Made by a program: the position numbers and the translations under genes. Below are positions 14,270-25,720 of a stretch of DNA of 64,000 nt, piece by piece. Location of the stretch: positions 272,178 through 336,177 of the forward strand of contig VXAY01006779.1 of assembly GCA_013399855.1 (NCBI GenBank), given 5' to 3'. The stretch comes from Oxyruncus cristatus. Its lineage: Eukaryota; Chordata; Aves; Passeriformes; Cotingidae. Below the pieces are notes generated by a model. That model had not been told where the DNA came from. It was given only the letters and a program-made list of their open reading frames with translations, and made no database searches. Position 1 is the stretch's first letter; the number at the start of each line of letters is the position of its first letter.

Positions 14270-14735
14270 AACAAATAAGGATGACAATACTGAATTTTTT
14301 TAAGTTGAGAAAGCTCTGTCTTGTTTAATTTCTCTGTATGAGAAGCTGCTTGTATGAACGTCTCTGGCACAAAAAGCCAAAATTCCACCAATAGCACCAG
14401 TCTTTAAGCATCGTGTTCATCAGGTGGTTTCTCCTGTTCCTTTCAGCATTCTTCCCTGCTACTGAAGGGGTTGACAAAAAACTTATCTGTGCTCCTGTCC
14501 CTTCAACCAGTTGTCCCAGTCCCCTGAAATCCTTTTTCATTGCTCTAGGACTTCTCAGCCTCGTCATTGCTGACCTGGACAATCAGAAGAGGGTCATAAT
14601 CAGAGAGCTGAATCATTTCAGGGAGTCTTCCAAGGATCTCTCTTACTTTGCTGCGGGACAGGTCTGGTCAGCATATGAGGCCCTCAGTTCCCCTCAGAAG
14701 GGAGTGACCTACAATTTAGAAGATTTTGTTTGACT
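14270..14735 (-). pseudogene. CR1 LINE ORF1 fragment (SGNH/GDSL-type esterase region), broken
   Basis: The minus strand carries a degraded piece of the CR1 retrotransposon first ORF. That protein binds RNA and, in vertebrate CR1, ends in an SGNH-hydrolase (esterase-like) domain. Block I is readable at 14709-14689 as G-H-S-L-L-R-G, where the usual GDS reads GHS. An in-frame stop follows shortly after. A block corresponding to V-G-N-D reads V-S-N-D near 14580-14560. The following stretch, with D-F-R-G-L-G, G-A-Q and P-S-V-A-G, is in a frame open over 14582-14325. Beyond that a frame change is needed to reach T-E-L-S-Q, which resembles the conserved T-H-L-S-Q near the end of the domain. The plus-strand 106-codon frame over the same bases is a shadow. 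With at least one stop, one frame change and altered active-site blocks, it cannot encode a working esterase. Confidence 0.75.
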
Positions 14736-17700
14736 TCTTAATAACTTATTAACTGGATTTATTAGTGAAAATTTTCTCATGCTTCAGTGTTCCTTCTCTA
14801 AACCTATATACTAGTATATGTGTGTGGATAATTTGTAATCATTACTGACTTTCTCCCAGACGCAGTAAGTTAATTTACTGCGAAAAGCATTACATTTTTT
14901 TTGTCCTTTTTGTTACATTGTGTAAATCCTTTAACAGTTTTGGCCAAAGTACATAGCTGGCAATGATACTGTGTTCTGTTGAAAGGGAAGATTCTCTTTC
15001 TAATTCTATATAAACATGTGACATTTTCCTCAATGGATTGTTTGTAGGAGGAAAATGTTATAGACTTCATTAAAATTCAGTTCCTTTGCAAAATCTCTTT
15101 TTGCAATTAATTGAATTGTAATCTGTTTGCAATTATGATTGTTCTGGAAGTGATATGATGGCCCTCTTGTTTAGAGACTGTGCTGACACTCCAGAGATTC
15201 TAGTTCTATGACTGACATCCTGTGTGACTTTGGCAAAGTGTTTTCAAAAGCATCTACATTTTTCCCCAAAGTCAGTGGAAATTCAAACTCCTAAAGGACT
15301 TAGATAATTTTGTACCTAATTACTGTGGTAATTTTGCACATAATATTTTCTTTATTCTTTATAAAGTAGCCCTCATACATGAAAGCAGTTTTAAGACTTG
15401 GATGTTTTTGTGAATAACTATAAGTTAGAGAACTATTGTCATTATTTTCTAATTTTAGAAAGTTATTTTCTTTTTTTTATTGTAGCAGCCCATTAATTTT
15501 TTTTGAGTTATAAGGTTACATGGTTGGTAGTAGTGTGGATTGCCAGATATGGTAGCAGTAATTATAGTAAATTTTACAAGAACAGGGTTAGATAAAAACA
15601 GTTGATTTGGATTCTAGGAAATAAACTCAAATACAGAACTAGGGCATTCTATATTAAGAGGAGCAAAAAGAGGTGAAAGCCTCTGTGACATCCCTGTCGA
15701 AAGAAGCTGCAAGTTTGCTAGATCCTGCTTGTTTTCTCCCAAATTCTTTTGCCTATTTCTCAGCAGATGAATGTCTGTCACTGAATTACGTGTATGCATC
15801 CTGTGGCACTAAGGGACTTCCCCACTAACCTTTTTCTCAGAGGGGTTTTACTCTGAAGGTAGCTGGCAGGTAGAAGATCTACTCTTCCTTGTCCTCACAG
15901 AACAGAAATGTGACAGAGTGCCTTGTCCCTCCAAAACACGACCTTTTACCCTGTAGAAATTCAGGTATTGTGGAAAAACAGCTACCTGGTTGAGATCATG
16001 AAAGATGCATGGTCATAATAGAAATGTTTACCTTTATGAACTGTAACTTGTTGATTCTATAGCATCATTTAGTTCTGTGTTTAAGAAAAGTGGAAAAATG
16101 AATGAAATTTAGTTTATTACACTGGAAAAGAAGTAATAAGACATGCATCATGGTAATTCCCCAAGAAAAGCGTTTATTCTAAATTTCTGGTTTAAAAGGA
16201 GGATTTTGATTCTAGGAGAAGCAAAGATCAGTGTTGCAGGCGATAATAAAGTGTAACATAGAGTTAGAGGTAGCACAGGTCTGTATACAGTAGTTTCTGG
16301 TGGATACTGTGATAGAAGGAAGAAAATTGTCACAGAAGGGACAAACCTAGAGTGAGGCAGCGCAAATCTGTCTATGCTTCTGTAATAGTTTTAATCAATG
16401 ATGTAATTCAGGAACACAGGTAGTCAAACAGAGTTTACCTGTTTGTTATACACAGGCAGGTGAGTTTACTCATTATTCATTAAGGTAGTTCTGACTTTAT
16501 GTTTATACTCTGAATGAGCTCACGTATTCCAAATATTTTTAACTCCTTTTCTCTCAGGGTGCTGCAGTGTAAATTTTGATCACATATTGTACCCATTTTT
16601 GTCAAAATTTCATTTGGGAAATAGAGAAAAAAAGGAAATATTTTTTTTTCTTTTTTATAGTGCCTGGTGCAGTATGGTCTTGATCCTTTGCTTATTGTTA
16701 TAAGAATTCTAGTAAAGATAATCAATAACCAAAACCACTATAGATTTAAGAAATATTTAGATCAGTCCAGCGTATATGATCTACAAGTCTAAAACCTGAT
16801 GGAAGTAAAATGCACGATTTGGAATAGGTATGATTTTTAAAACCAGAACAGCTGTAACTACGATCCTACTCCTAGAAGTGTGTCCTGATCATGAGGATAT
16901 ACTGTGTGTCTGAAGAGCAGAGCTCTTGGACCAATGTCACGGAAAGCATTTAGCCTCCTATTGCCAGTAGGAGGGCATGAGGAAAGACAGGGTCGTGGCT
17001 GAACTCTGACTCCAAGCCAGACAACCCAGTGAATGTGTCCTGCATACGTTCACAGGCTACCAGGTTGACTGTATGGGGTTTTATATTTAGTAGAGGCACT
17101 TGCTCTTAAAAAGTGAGAACCTTTGTAGCTCTAATTGCAATACAGCCCTCCACATTTCTTTAAGCTACGATGAAATTCTGCAGGTTTGACAACTTGAACA
17201 TGCAGCTCAGTTCAGTTATGTTCTTGTGACACAGATATAGAGCTAGAAACAGAAATAATTGTGAATAATGAATTTGTATTTTATTGAATGTAGTCTAAAG
17301 ATTTCAATGCCTAAATCTTGTTACCCATAACAAAACATTGTAATTTGAAATTTGGGCTTGCTATATTCTTGATATCACTTTTATTCATTTTTATAAATTG
17401 TAGCTGAGATGGAGAGACAGGCTAGTCTCTGAGATCTCTGGTGATCAGTTTATGTTCATACGTTAGTCAAAAAAATCAGGTAACCTCATGCAATGATACC
17501 AAAGCAACTGTAGTAAAAATTCAGGGGGAGTGTCAGGCCGCACTCAGGAGCACAGAAGATGAATATCTATTGAACAATTGTGACCTAGTGAGTACAAGAA
17601 TTTTAATTTATGTACAAACACATTAATTGGCCCACGACAACAGGGAGTGAAGATATTCTCCAAAACATGCCTGTTTCTCCCATTATTTACCAAAGTATGC

Positions 17701-17915
17701 CCTCAGTATTTTTATATATTTATGTTAAATACGTTATCTGCTTTAGCCAAAATCCAGGCATAATACAGAAACTGTCAGAAAGAGGTACGAAAATTACACT
17801 AGATAATCAAATTTGTTTCCTATATGTTTTCTTAACAGGTATTTAGATAATTTTCAAAAAAAGGAAAATATTTCTAGAATATATGTATGAAACATTCTTT
17901 GTATTTATAACCATG
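14736..17915. other. Mostly unique A/T-rich DNA, possible old SINE near 15180-15310
   Basis: The segment around 15180-15310 faintly resembles the core of an ancient MIR-like SINE, with a 'tgtgtgactttggcaaagtg' type motif at about 15221-15240. Divergence is too high to be sure. The rest shows no gene. T-runs and A/T-rich frames are present, none with family features. Confidence 0.35.
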
Positions 17916-17918
17916 CTA

Positions 17919-17998
17919 CACATGCTTGTAGCAAGCATGGGTAGAGTCCTTCTCAAATCTTTGTTCACGGAGACTAGCCATGATGATGATGATGATGG
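17919..17998 (+). mobile_element. RTE-type LINE, extreme 5'-truncated 3' end with (ATG)n tail
   Basis: About 60 bases match the last codons, stop codon and short 3' untranslated region of the larger RTE copy ending at 47300. Shared landmarks are CTTGTAGCAAG, the TAG stop within GGGTAGAGTCC and the terminal CTAGCC. Here the element ends in a run of ATG repeats (about 17980-17997), the microsatellite-like tail typical of RTE LINEs. Two stem-loops are present: an 8-bp stem with a 3-base loop at 17921-17939, and a 5-bp stem with two G-U pairs around a TTCA loop at 17959-17972. Upstream of 17919 the similarity fades. No target-site duplication could be fixed because of the repetitive tail. Confidence 0.8.
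17980..17997 (+). repeat. (ATG)6 microsatellite tail of the RTE copy
   Basis: Six ATG units directly follow CTAGCC. They form the 3' tail of the truncated element rather than an independent microsatellite. Confidence 0.8.
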
Positions 17999-20065
17999 TG
18001 CCTATTAATTATACTTTATAAATACTAAGTTACTGGTCCAATGTTAGTAGAGCATTTAAGCTCTGCTGTAATTAATGCCATTATTGAGAACAGAGCAATG
18101 AACTAACTTTCTTATTCCCCGGTCAAAAATTTTTAGCTTTCATTTAATGGAACCCTTTGGAATTAGGAACATAGATGTTTTTCTTTCCTTTAAAAGAAGT
18201 TTATATAGGTCTTTTTCTTACACTGTCTTTCAAAAAAAATTTAACATGATTTTAATGAATAAATTCTTGTGGGTTTTTTTCTTTACAATTCTTTACTTTG
18301 GTTGAGGGAGCTGCTTAGGTATGGGTATGGGAATTGTAAGGTTACAGTGCCATGGTATTGCTACAGGCTTTGCATGTTGCACTTTCTGCTTGAGAGAATT
18401 TCAAGATAACATTTACACAACAGTAAGATTGCAAACACATCAGAAACCAGAGAGGAACGAATGCAGAACTGAAGGAGACCCTAATATCCCAGAGAGAAGC
18501 AGTCTGCCTTGATGTAAAGGAAAATGAGATTGCACTGTCAGAGACATCATGAAAGGAATATCAAATGTGTTTTCTTGGCTTGGCAAGTGCTCATCAGAGA
18601 TTAAATTGTCTGAGTGAAGAGAGTTTACAGAAATGTGCAGGTAACCTTCACTTTTAGGCAGGTTTTCTATAGTTCTCAGAGAAAACACAACATTCTAAAT
18701 CGTCTATTTGTTTTCTACTCTGTAATTTCTGCTCTGGACATCTTAAGTTGAATAGTCTCTCATAGCCGGAAGAGTCAGTTGAATAGCCAGACAGATAAAA
18801 AATAATTTTGTGTGTTTTATATGTAACACCAGCTGAAGCCTGAGCAAAAAGCTTTGTGGAAACAGAAGGTGAAGTGGGTATCACTGATATGACATGACGT
18901 TTAAGATCTTATGTTACAACTGACAGAAATACCTTCTCAAAAGGAAAATCAGAATCTGTTGTCTTCCTTTTCCTCCTTTGGCAAGTGTATTATCTGAGTC
19001 AGTTCAAATATATCAAGCTTCCAGTGTCTCTAGCCCTCACAATTTTTCTAGAAGCTTCATGATGTTATATGTTTATCTTGAATTCCCAAGTACTGTGATG
19101 TGGAATAATCTTAACCTTTTTTCACTTTGTTTTTTCTTTAATTCTTAATGAAAGCTTTTAGGCCTCATGTCTTTAGAGCAAAGTTCAGCCTCTCTGGGCA
19201 CTGAAATCTGGGCATGATAAACCGTCTGGGAAAAGAAGAGGACAAAAAAAAACCCCAAACATACAAAACAAAAGAAAACAGAACCAACCAACCAAACAAA
19301 AACAAACAAAAAAAACCCCCAACCTAAAACTATATTACTGCATTAGAATCAAATGGCTTGTAAGATGATAAAATTACTTTTGAGGCAACTGCCAATAATG
19401 GTGTTTGAATATCAGAGTCTGGCATCTTGAAATTTCAGCTTGATTTTATATATATAAGGTTCCAGATTTAAGAGACAAACGTGGATCCTGCATGTACCCT
19501 ACTGTCATTTCAAAATGCCCCTCCAATGGAAGTGGTCAGCTTTATACAAACTGTGCCTAATGATGTGAGTTTATAAGTGTTCTGCTCCACACGGTATTCC
19601 TGTTTAAGCACAGAAATTGCATTTGCATACGGATTGCAAGCAGTAGTATTGTTGATGCTTATATATCTATTGTTTTCGTTGCTGGTTGCGTTAGTTTATG
19701 TTTCAAGCAGGGATATTTTCCCCACAACATTGTTTTATTTACAGATTTATGATGAGCCTCTTTATTGATCTCCTCTTTCATGTGGTCTCTTCAATGCCTT
19801 TGTTATTTTACAGTGAAAATACTGTAATATAATGAAATAATAGTAATAAATCATACAAATTGTTACCCTTAAAAGAGAAAGAAGGAATAACTATAGCTTT
19901 GCAATTGTGAGTGAAGAAAGTTTGTTTACAGATTTTTTCAATAGGTCTATGATATTGCGACTGCTGAGAATCTGGATACCAGGATATTTCACCTACCATC
20001 TCCAAAAATACCTGCCTCCTGCAGAGCAGAACAATAAATGTTTACTTATTTCGTGCTTTTGCTTC
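17999..20065. other. Unique A/T-rich noncoding DNA with an A/C-rich low-complexity run
   Basis: No gene or transposon recognised. Positions about 19240-19322 form an A-rich stretch with interspersed C runs, typical of simple low-complexity DNA. Confidence 0.55.
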
Positions 20066-20066
20066 T

Positions 20067-20300
20067 GCACCGGGCGCAGCTGCCCGGCGATGGCGGCAGC
20101 ACCGGGGGCTGTGCCGGGCTGTCCCTGTGTGGAGCATCCAGGGCTGCCCCGTCCGATTCCAGCGGCTCCAGCGGCCCCAGCGCACGGCTGAGCCCCTCAG
20201 CCACGGGCGGGTGGGCGAGAGCCCCGGGGAAAGCCTGGGCAAGGGAGGGCAAAACGCTGCCTGGCAGCCACGGCAACCTCTTGTCCCTGCGACGTTGACT
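20067..20300. promoter_or_regulatory. Isolated CpG-dense island
   Basis: This is the only strongly G/C-rich block in the 64 kb; 20101-20160 is about 72% G+C by my count. It holds roughly 21 CpG dinucleotides in about 230 bases, while the flanks are A/T-rich and CpG-poor. Several frames of 60-90 codons are open on both strands, as expected for G/C-rich DNA with few stop codons. No splice or start context stands out. It could be a CpG-island promoter with a noncoding first exon, the G/C-rich part of a young retroelement, or the 5' part of a retrocopy whose poly(A) lies at about 20491. An AATAAA lies just upstream at about 20031-20036. I cannot choose between these. Confidence 0.5.
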
Positions 20301-20490
20301 GAGGAACTATCTATCTCCTCCCAAGGCTGGAGGGGAAAATCTTCGAGGAAAGGATTACACGTAATTTCCCTTGCTCTGTGTTCACATAACCACTGTGTAC
20401 TTTCTTAATTTGTTTCTTGATTAGCAGGGGGTGAACTGGGTCTGTTTTGATGATTCCTTTCATCAGAAAAGAAACAGATAATTCCTCAAT
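20301..20490 (+). other. Segment between the CpG-dense block and a poly(A) run
   Basis: Unassigned sequence of falling G/C content that ends directly in an A-run of about 20. It may belong to the same inserted unit as the CpG-dense block. There is no canonical AATAAA in the last 40 bases, which weakens the retrocopy reading. Confidence 0.3.
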
Positions 20491-20528
20491 TTAAAAAAAA
20501 AAAAAAAAAAAACAAACAAAAAAAAAAA
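20491..20528. repeat. Poly(A) run with C interruptions
   Basis: About 20 consecutive A residues are followed by CAAACAAA and a further A-run. It is either a retrocopy tail or a simple A-rich repeat. Confidence 0.7.
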
Positions 20529-23249
20529 CACAAACCCTACAAGACACCTTTCTGTATTAATTACAGGAAATCATTACAGCAATCAAGATACCCTTAGGGT
20601 ATCACAAACACTGAAATTGAAGTTTCTAAAGGAAAATGATTATGATTTTGTCTATTATTCAACAAAAATTATCCAGAGGTTTTCATGTCAATTACTTCTG
20701 CATAACCATCTCAGGCTGCATTTTTGATGTTTTTTTGTTTGGTTGGGTTTTTTTAACCTAAGAGTATAAAAAGCTTACTTAGTCCTTCTGCAGGCTGAAA
20801 TGATTACCGTAGGTCAAATGTTGCCAGAAGTTTAAGTAGGTTGCTGTTTAAGCCACTTACTAAGGTTTTTCCCAGTTAAAATGGAAATTCTATTAAACAT
20901 CACTTCCACTCTCTATTCCTAAAGTTTTTTAACAGTGAGAAATTTGCATTGATTTTCTGTACAAGCCCTGTTAATTCTTTATCTCATGTGATCTACTTCT
21001 AAGGAAAAACAATGTTCTTCCTATCTTCCTTGTTGATATTTTAATAAAAAATATATTAATAAATCTTGAGGAACTTTATTTTTCTTACTTCTGGCATGTC
21101 AAGATAAATATGTTTGTTTAATTGCTAATGGTCCCTTCCAGAGATGGGACTGTTCTTTAGAATGAGGAAGAATTTCTGTTTCTACCATGTTTGGCACTAT
21201 TTGTATAAAACATGATCCTTTTATGAAATACAAAGTATTACTATTGAAGTGCAGACAAAGGCACTTCCATGTAATAGGACTAAAATTCTGCCATGTTGGA
21301 AGATGTGATGTAATCCTGAATAGAAATGAAGTGGAACAAACTTAGTCCTCTCGTTATATGGGAGCCTTTCCTCTTTAACTGGAGTTTTAAAAATTAAATG
21401 TGAAGAATGATAACTTTTGCGCATTCTAGTCTTGGAAATGTTAGACACTGTAGTAATAAAATGAGGAGATTAAAAACAATCATCAGCTTTCCGTACCCAT
21501 TTTCTTTGATATAGATCATCATGCACATCACAGTGAAAGATTTGGTTCTTTGACCATTATCGTGAAGGAAAAAGGTACTTTTTACCAGTATTGCTCTTAA
21601 AATCTCAAGCCCATCCCGATCTGTGAACTGACACTCAGATTCTTTTCTTGACTCTTAATATTTTCTACTCGGATAATCACAGATTATAAATATACTACAT
21701 GGGTGAATCTGAATGATGATAGGAAAGAAATCAGAGAAACATTTAGCAAATTATCTTTGGGAATGATAAAAACAAGAAGCAGGAAGTTAAAAAAATAGAG
21801 CAAATAACAGTTTCTAATGAAACTGTATCATCCATCTCATAAGCCATACATAAACTCTCTTTAACGTTATATTCACAGGAATTTACACAGGAATACTAAA
21901 AGAGGTCCTTTAAAACCTCGGCAACATGAGTCACATCAGCTGCACTCAGGTATCATATTTTATTGATATCAACTGATGGCAAAAGTTCATCTATTAGGTA
22001 GAACAAATGAATATTTAATTCCAAGGGAGCCAATGAATTGTTTGTAGTATTAGTATTAATTAGTAGTAATAATAATAATTTTCATAGTAGTAGTGTTGTT
22101 GTTGTTGTTATTCATGTTATTATGTTTATTATTACATTACTAATATTCCAAAATTTGATTTATGGTGCGTTCTCTTTTTTTTTTTTCCTTCATTGGGACA
22201 TAAATAATATAGGAGAGTATTACTAGAATTTTATATTGCTGCCATATCATACATGGTAGATGTAACATTGGCAGAGAAGTACCATTGCTAAAATTTCAGT
22301 TTCCATATTGATATCAAATTCCATGTGGATATGAATATTCAAGTTACTGTACATTATGTTCTTAATCTTTTAGCAAATCTCCTATGTTTATTTTGTAAAA
22401 TTAAAAAAAAAAATGATGTTGTGGCTGATTAAGTTGTTTAGGTTCCCTACAGCCAAACATTCTTGTGTTTTATAGCTAGATTGTATTGAAGATATAACAA
22501 CATATTTGTCATATGATTTCAAGCTGTATTCACTAGAAAGCACCATTATTAGGTTTCTGTCTCAATCAAAGTTGTTTCCTTTTAGTGATACCTACTGAGT
22601 ATACTGGCTTTGTAGAAGCATCCAGAAAGGACCTCAGGGATTGTCTGCTCTACTATTAAGCATTGTGGAATAGCTTCAAAATCAAAGTTTGCACTGCATC
22701 CATCTTCATTATCCTTTTATGTTAACATCGTTTCACAAATCTCTGTGGAGCTACTCCTAGTCTACTCTGATATGCTTGAAGAAAAATAGGTCAATTATTT
22801 CATGCATGTTTTTGTTTACTTAGAGAGGTATCTGATAAGTCGAGGATAATCATGCTTATTTTTTATTTCTGACTGCAGGGTGATCTTAGTCTATGGTGTA
22901 CAAACATAAATGAACAAAGACAAGCCTTAGCTTGTACAACACTATAAAAATGGCAGATGCTAGGAAACTGCCACTAAAAGGCGAGGAAAGAGGCCAGCTG
23001 TTTTTAAAATGTGTTTGTAGGAAGTAGCCAACATGAATAGAATATATCTACAGTTCACCTTAAGAAGAGATGTCAAAGGCATTTCCACAAAGACATGTCA
23101 AAGAGCCTATGATGCCTTTTTATTAAAAATAGGGTAGCAGAAAGAAGTAGGCTTAAAGAAATGGCTTCATTGAGGCTGAAAGTCACCTTGAAAGACAACG
23201 TACAGCATGTGATTAATAATATTGAATCTGATTCAAAGAGCTGTTTCAC
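20529..23249. other. Unique A/T-rich noncoding DNA
   Basis: No gene recognised. It contains the trinucleotide repeat at 22040-22135. A short stretch near 22617-22680 weakly resembles the antisense 3' end of a CR1 element but is too diverged to call. Confidence 0.5.
22040..22135. repeat. Imperfect trinucleotide repeat (TAG/TAA, then TTG/TTA)
   Basis: Interrupted runs of TAG and TAA units change into a GTT run (about 22094-22109) and then TTA units. The reading frame that crosses it encodes only repetitive residues and is not a gene. Confidence 0.7.
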
Positions 23250-25720
23250 AGCATCATAGAATATCAGGTTAGAAGGGGAGTTCAAGGATCATCCGCTCCA
23301 AACTTTCCTATCAAAAGCATGGCCTAGACAAAATGGCTTAGCACCCTTCCAGCTGGCTCTTAGAAGTGTCCACTCTTGGGGAATCCACCATTTTCCTGGG
23401 GAGATTATTCCAATGGTTGATTGATCTCATTGTGAAAAATGTTACTCTGGTGTCTAATTGGAGTCCTCCCAGCAGTAACTTGGACCCATTACCCTTTGCC
23501 TTTTCCATGTGACTTCTTGTAAAAAGGGAGTCTCCACCTTTGTAGCCACCCTTTAAATAGTGGCACATGGTGATAAGGTCTTCCCTATGCCTTCTTTTCT
23601 CAAGGCTGAACAAACCCAGTTGTCTCACCATTTCCTCACATGTAGGCTTCCCTGTCCTTTGATCACTTTTGTGACTCTTCTCTGGACCCTCTCCAGCCTG
23701 TCCACATCTTTTTTTCATAGCAGGGACCAAAACTGAACACAGTATTTCAGGTGTGGCCTGACAAGTGCTCAGTACAGTGGGATAATGACTTCTTAATGGT
23801 GATGCCTTTGTTGAAGTAATCCAGCAGCCCACTGGAATGTTTTACTGAGGCAGCACACTGTTCACCCATATTGAGTTTGTTGACCCCCGGGATCCCCAAT
23901 TCACTTTCCACAGAGCTGCTTGTCAGCTGTGTAGATCCCAGACTATGCTGCATTTCTGGATTATGTTTACCTAGGTGCTAGACCTTGTCCTTGCGTAAAG
24001 TTCGTAATTTCAGACCTTGGTAATGTTCTTGCTAGCCTGGTCTTCTAGTCTATCCAGGTCTTCTTGCAGTGTGGCTCTCCCTTCTGAAGTGTCCACTTCT
24101 CCACTCAGTTTGGTATCATCAACAAACTTCATCAGGGTACACTTGATCCCATTTTCCAGATCTCTTCTGAAGTTATTAAACAGTGTTGGGCCTGATCTCA
24201 GTCTTTGGAGGTCCCTACTTGTGACAGGCTGTCTGTAAGAAAAGGGACTCTTTACCACTCTGTTCCAGGGAGGGTTCGAGGGGATGCCGGGACTGAAACC
24301 AAAACACCATTGAAAGCTCAAAAATCCAATATTTATTACAAATAGGTGACCAACAAAACAAGGAAACGGTAGACAGAAAAGAGAAGGGAAAATAAGCCCT
24401 CAGTAAACCCCACAAACACCCAGGTGTAACTTACGAGGTTATCTCACCAACTCCGAATATTAAGGTTTCTCTACAGCAGCTGCGTCCTCAGAGTGTCCGG
24501 CTCACACACAGAGGGCATCCCCACAAAAGGCAATGCGGTCCTTCGTGTGAAGCGTGAGCCCCCCGAACACGAGCCAGCTGGTTTTTATCCAGTTTGCCAG
24601 TGACGTCTACCTGGGCAGGTGTGGCCAGCACCGCCCAGCCAGAGGCCCTCGGTCCCTCCCTCCGTTATGTCAGTGGTGTCCCTTCTGTGCACGCGTGTGG
24701 ACATTGAAATTCCCCCTGTGCCTGTGTGATGCACCTTGGAGGGTCTTCCCTTAATGATTATGGGGGTTTACTTCATCCTCCTCCTCCTCACTTTCTCCTT
24801 CAAATGCCCTTGAAAGGCCATCAGCCAATAGTGAAAGACCACTTAATTTGAGTTTATACAAAGTGCTGGCTTCAAGGATGAAGTTTCCCTTTATCAGGCT
24901 TTGTTTTCCCATATCTTGGAAAAGTACAAACCACAGGTGGCTGGGCCAAACATAGACCAGCAATAGCAGCGTCTAACTAAGCACGGATACACACACCCCT
25001 CTGGATACGGTCATCCAGTTCCTCACCCACAGCACGGATCACTTGTCTAGACTGCAATGCATCAATTTCTCTAGGAGCAGGCTGTAGGAAATTGCATCAA
25101 AACCTTGGAAAAATCCAGGTAGACAATTTTCACCATTCACCCCCATCACAACAGTTTATTCTGTTGTAGAAGGCAATCAGATTTGTCAAGCACAGTTTGC
25201 CCTTGGTGAACGTGTGCTGGTTTTTCATGATCACATGCTTCATCTGACTTGTGATAGACTCCAGGATTCATTCCTTAGCTTTCCCAGGGACAGAAGTAAG
25301 ACTGATGGGCGTATAATTTTCTGAATCCTCATTTAAGTCCTTCTTATAAATGGGAGTGATGCTAGCCTTCTTCCAGTTTTCTGGGACTTCTCCTATCTGC
25401 ACAACTCCTTGCAGTGACAGCAGCAGCTCCCCTGACACCCTCAGGTAGACAGTGACAGGGACCAAGTTCCTGTGACCTGGGCACCTAGCAGTGCTGGTAA
25501 GGATGGAGGTGAAAAAAGTGTTGGGAACCTCTACCTTATCAGCATTGTTGGTGACTAATTCACCTTGCCTGTTTAAGCAGATCAGTATTTTCCTTCTCTT
25601 TCTGTTTGTTGTTTACATACCTGAAGAAAGCTTTCTTGTGATTTTTAAAATCACTTAAACCCTAAGGGATTGATAGTCTTCCCTAATTCTGCCCAGGTTC
25701 TGGCTGGTGATGTTAGTTGT
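23250..25720 (-). mobile_element. CR1 LINE, 5'-truncated ORF2 to 3' end, split by an LTR
   Basis: On the minus strand this is the reverse-transcriptase ORF2 and 3' end of a CR1 LINE, which copies itself by target-primed reverse transcription. From 5' to 3': an early RT block with N-W-K-K-A-S-I-T-P-I-Y-K-K lies within the frame 25465-25268, and the palm catalytic block reads F-V-D-D at about 24126-24109. The C-terminal region (frame 23832-23338) contains H-R-E-D-L-I and W-N-N-L-P-R, as CR1 ORF2 ends do. The 3' terminus is the characteristic ATTCTATGAT-like motif (complement at about 23251-23262). Stops and frame changes break the ORF, so it is dead. The CR1 is interrupted at 24234-24968 by a solo LTR and resumes on both sides, making it the older insertion. 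Subfamily not assigned. Confidence 0.88.
24234..24968 (-). mobile_element. Solo LTR inserted in the CR1 element
   Basis: The block interrupts the CR1 sequence and has LTR anatomy on the minus strand. It starts with TG (complement of ...CA at 24968) and ends with CA (complement of TG at 24234). A TATA-like GGATAAAAA lies at 24590-24582 and an AATAAA signal at 24337-24332, about 245 bases downstream. That implies U3 about 24968-24560, R to about 24315 and U5 to 24234. The flanking pentamers, CTGTC (24229-24233) and GCGTC (24969-24973), could be a decayed target-site duplication, but only three of five bases agree. No internal retroviral genes are present, so it arose by recombination between two LTRs or is a remnant. 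Frames within it are not genes. Family not identified. Confidence 0.75.

Noticed and set aside
14413..14733. 106-codon plus-strand frame with a signal-peptide-like start
   Set aside because: It is the antisense shadow of the CR1 ORF1 esterase fragment on the minus strand.
22617..22680. Possible antisense CR1 3' end ('ccagaaaggacctcagggat')
   Set aside because: Only a short stretch resembles the consensus and neither the terminal repeat nor the ORF2 part is seen.
23338..23832. 164-codon minus-strand frame as a possible host gene
   Set aside because: Its second half reads as the CR1 ORF2 C-terminus and its first half is CR1 sequence out of frame.
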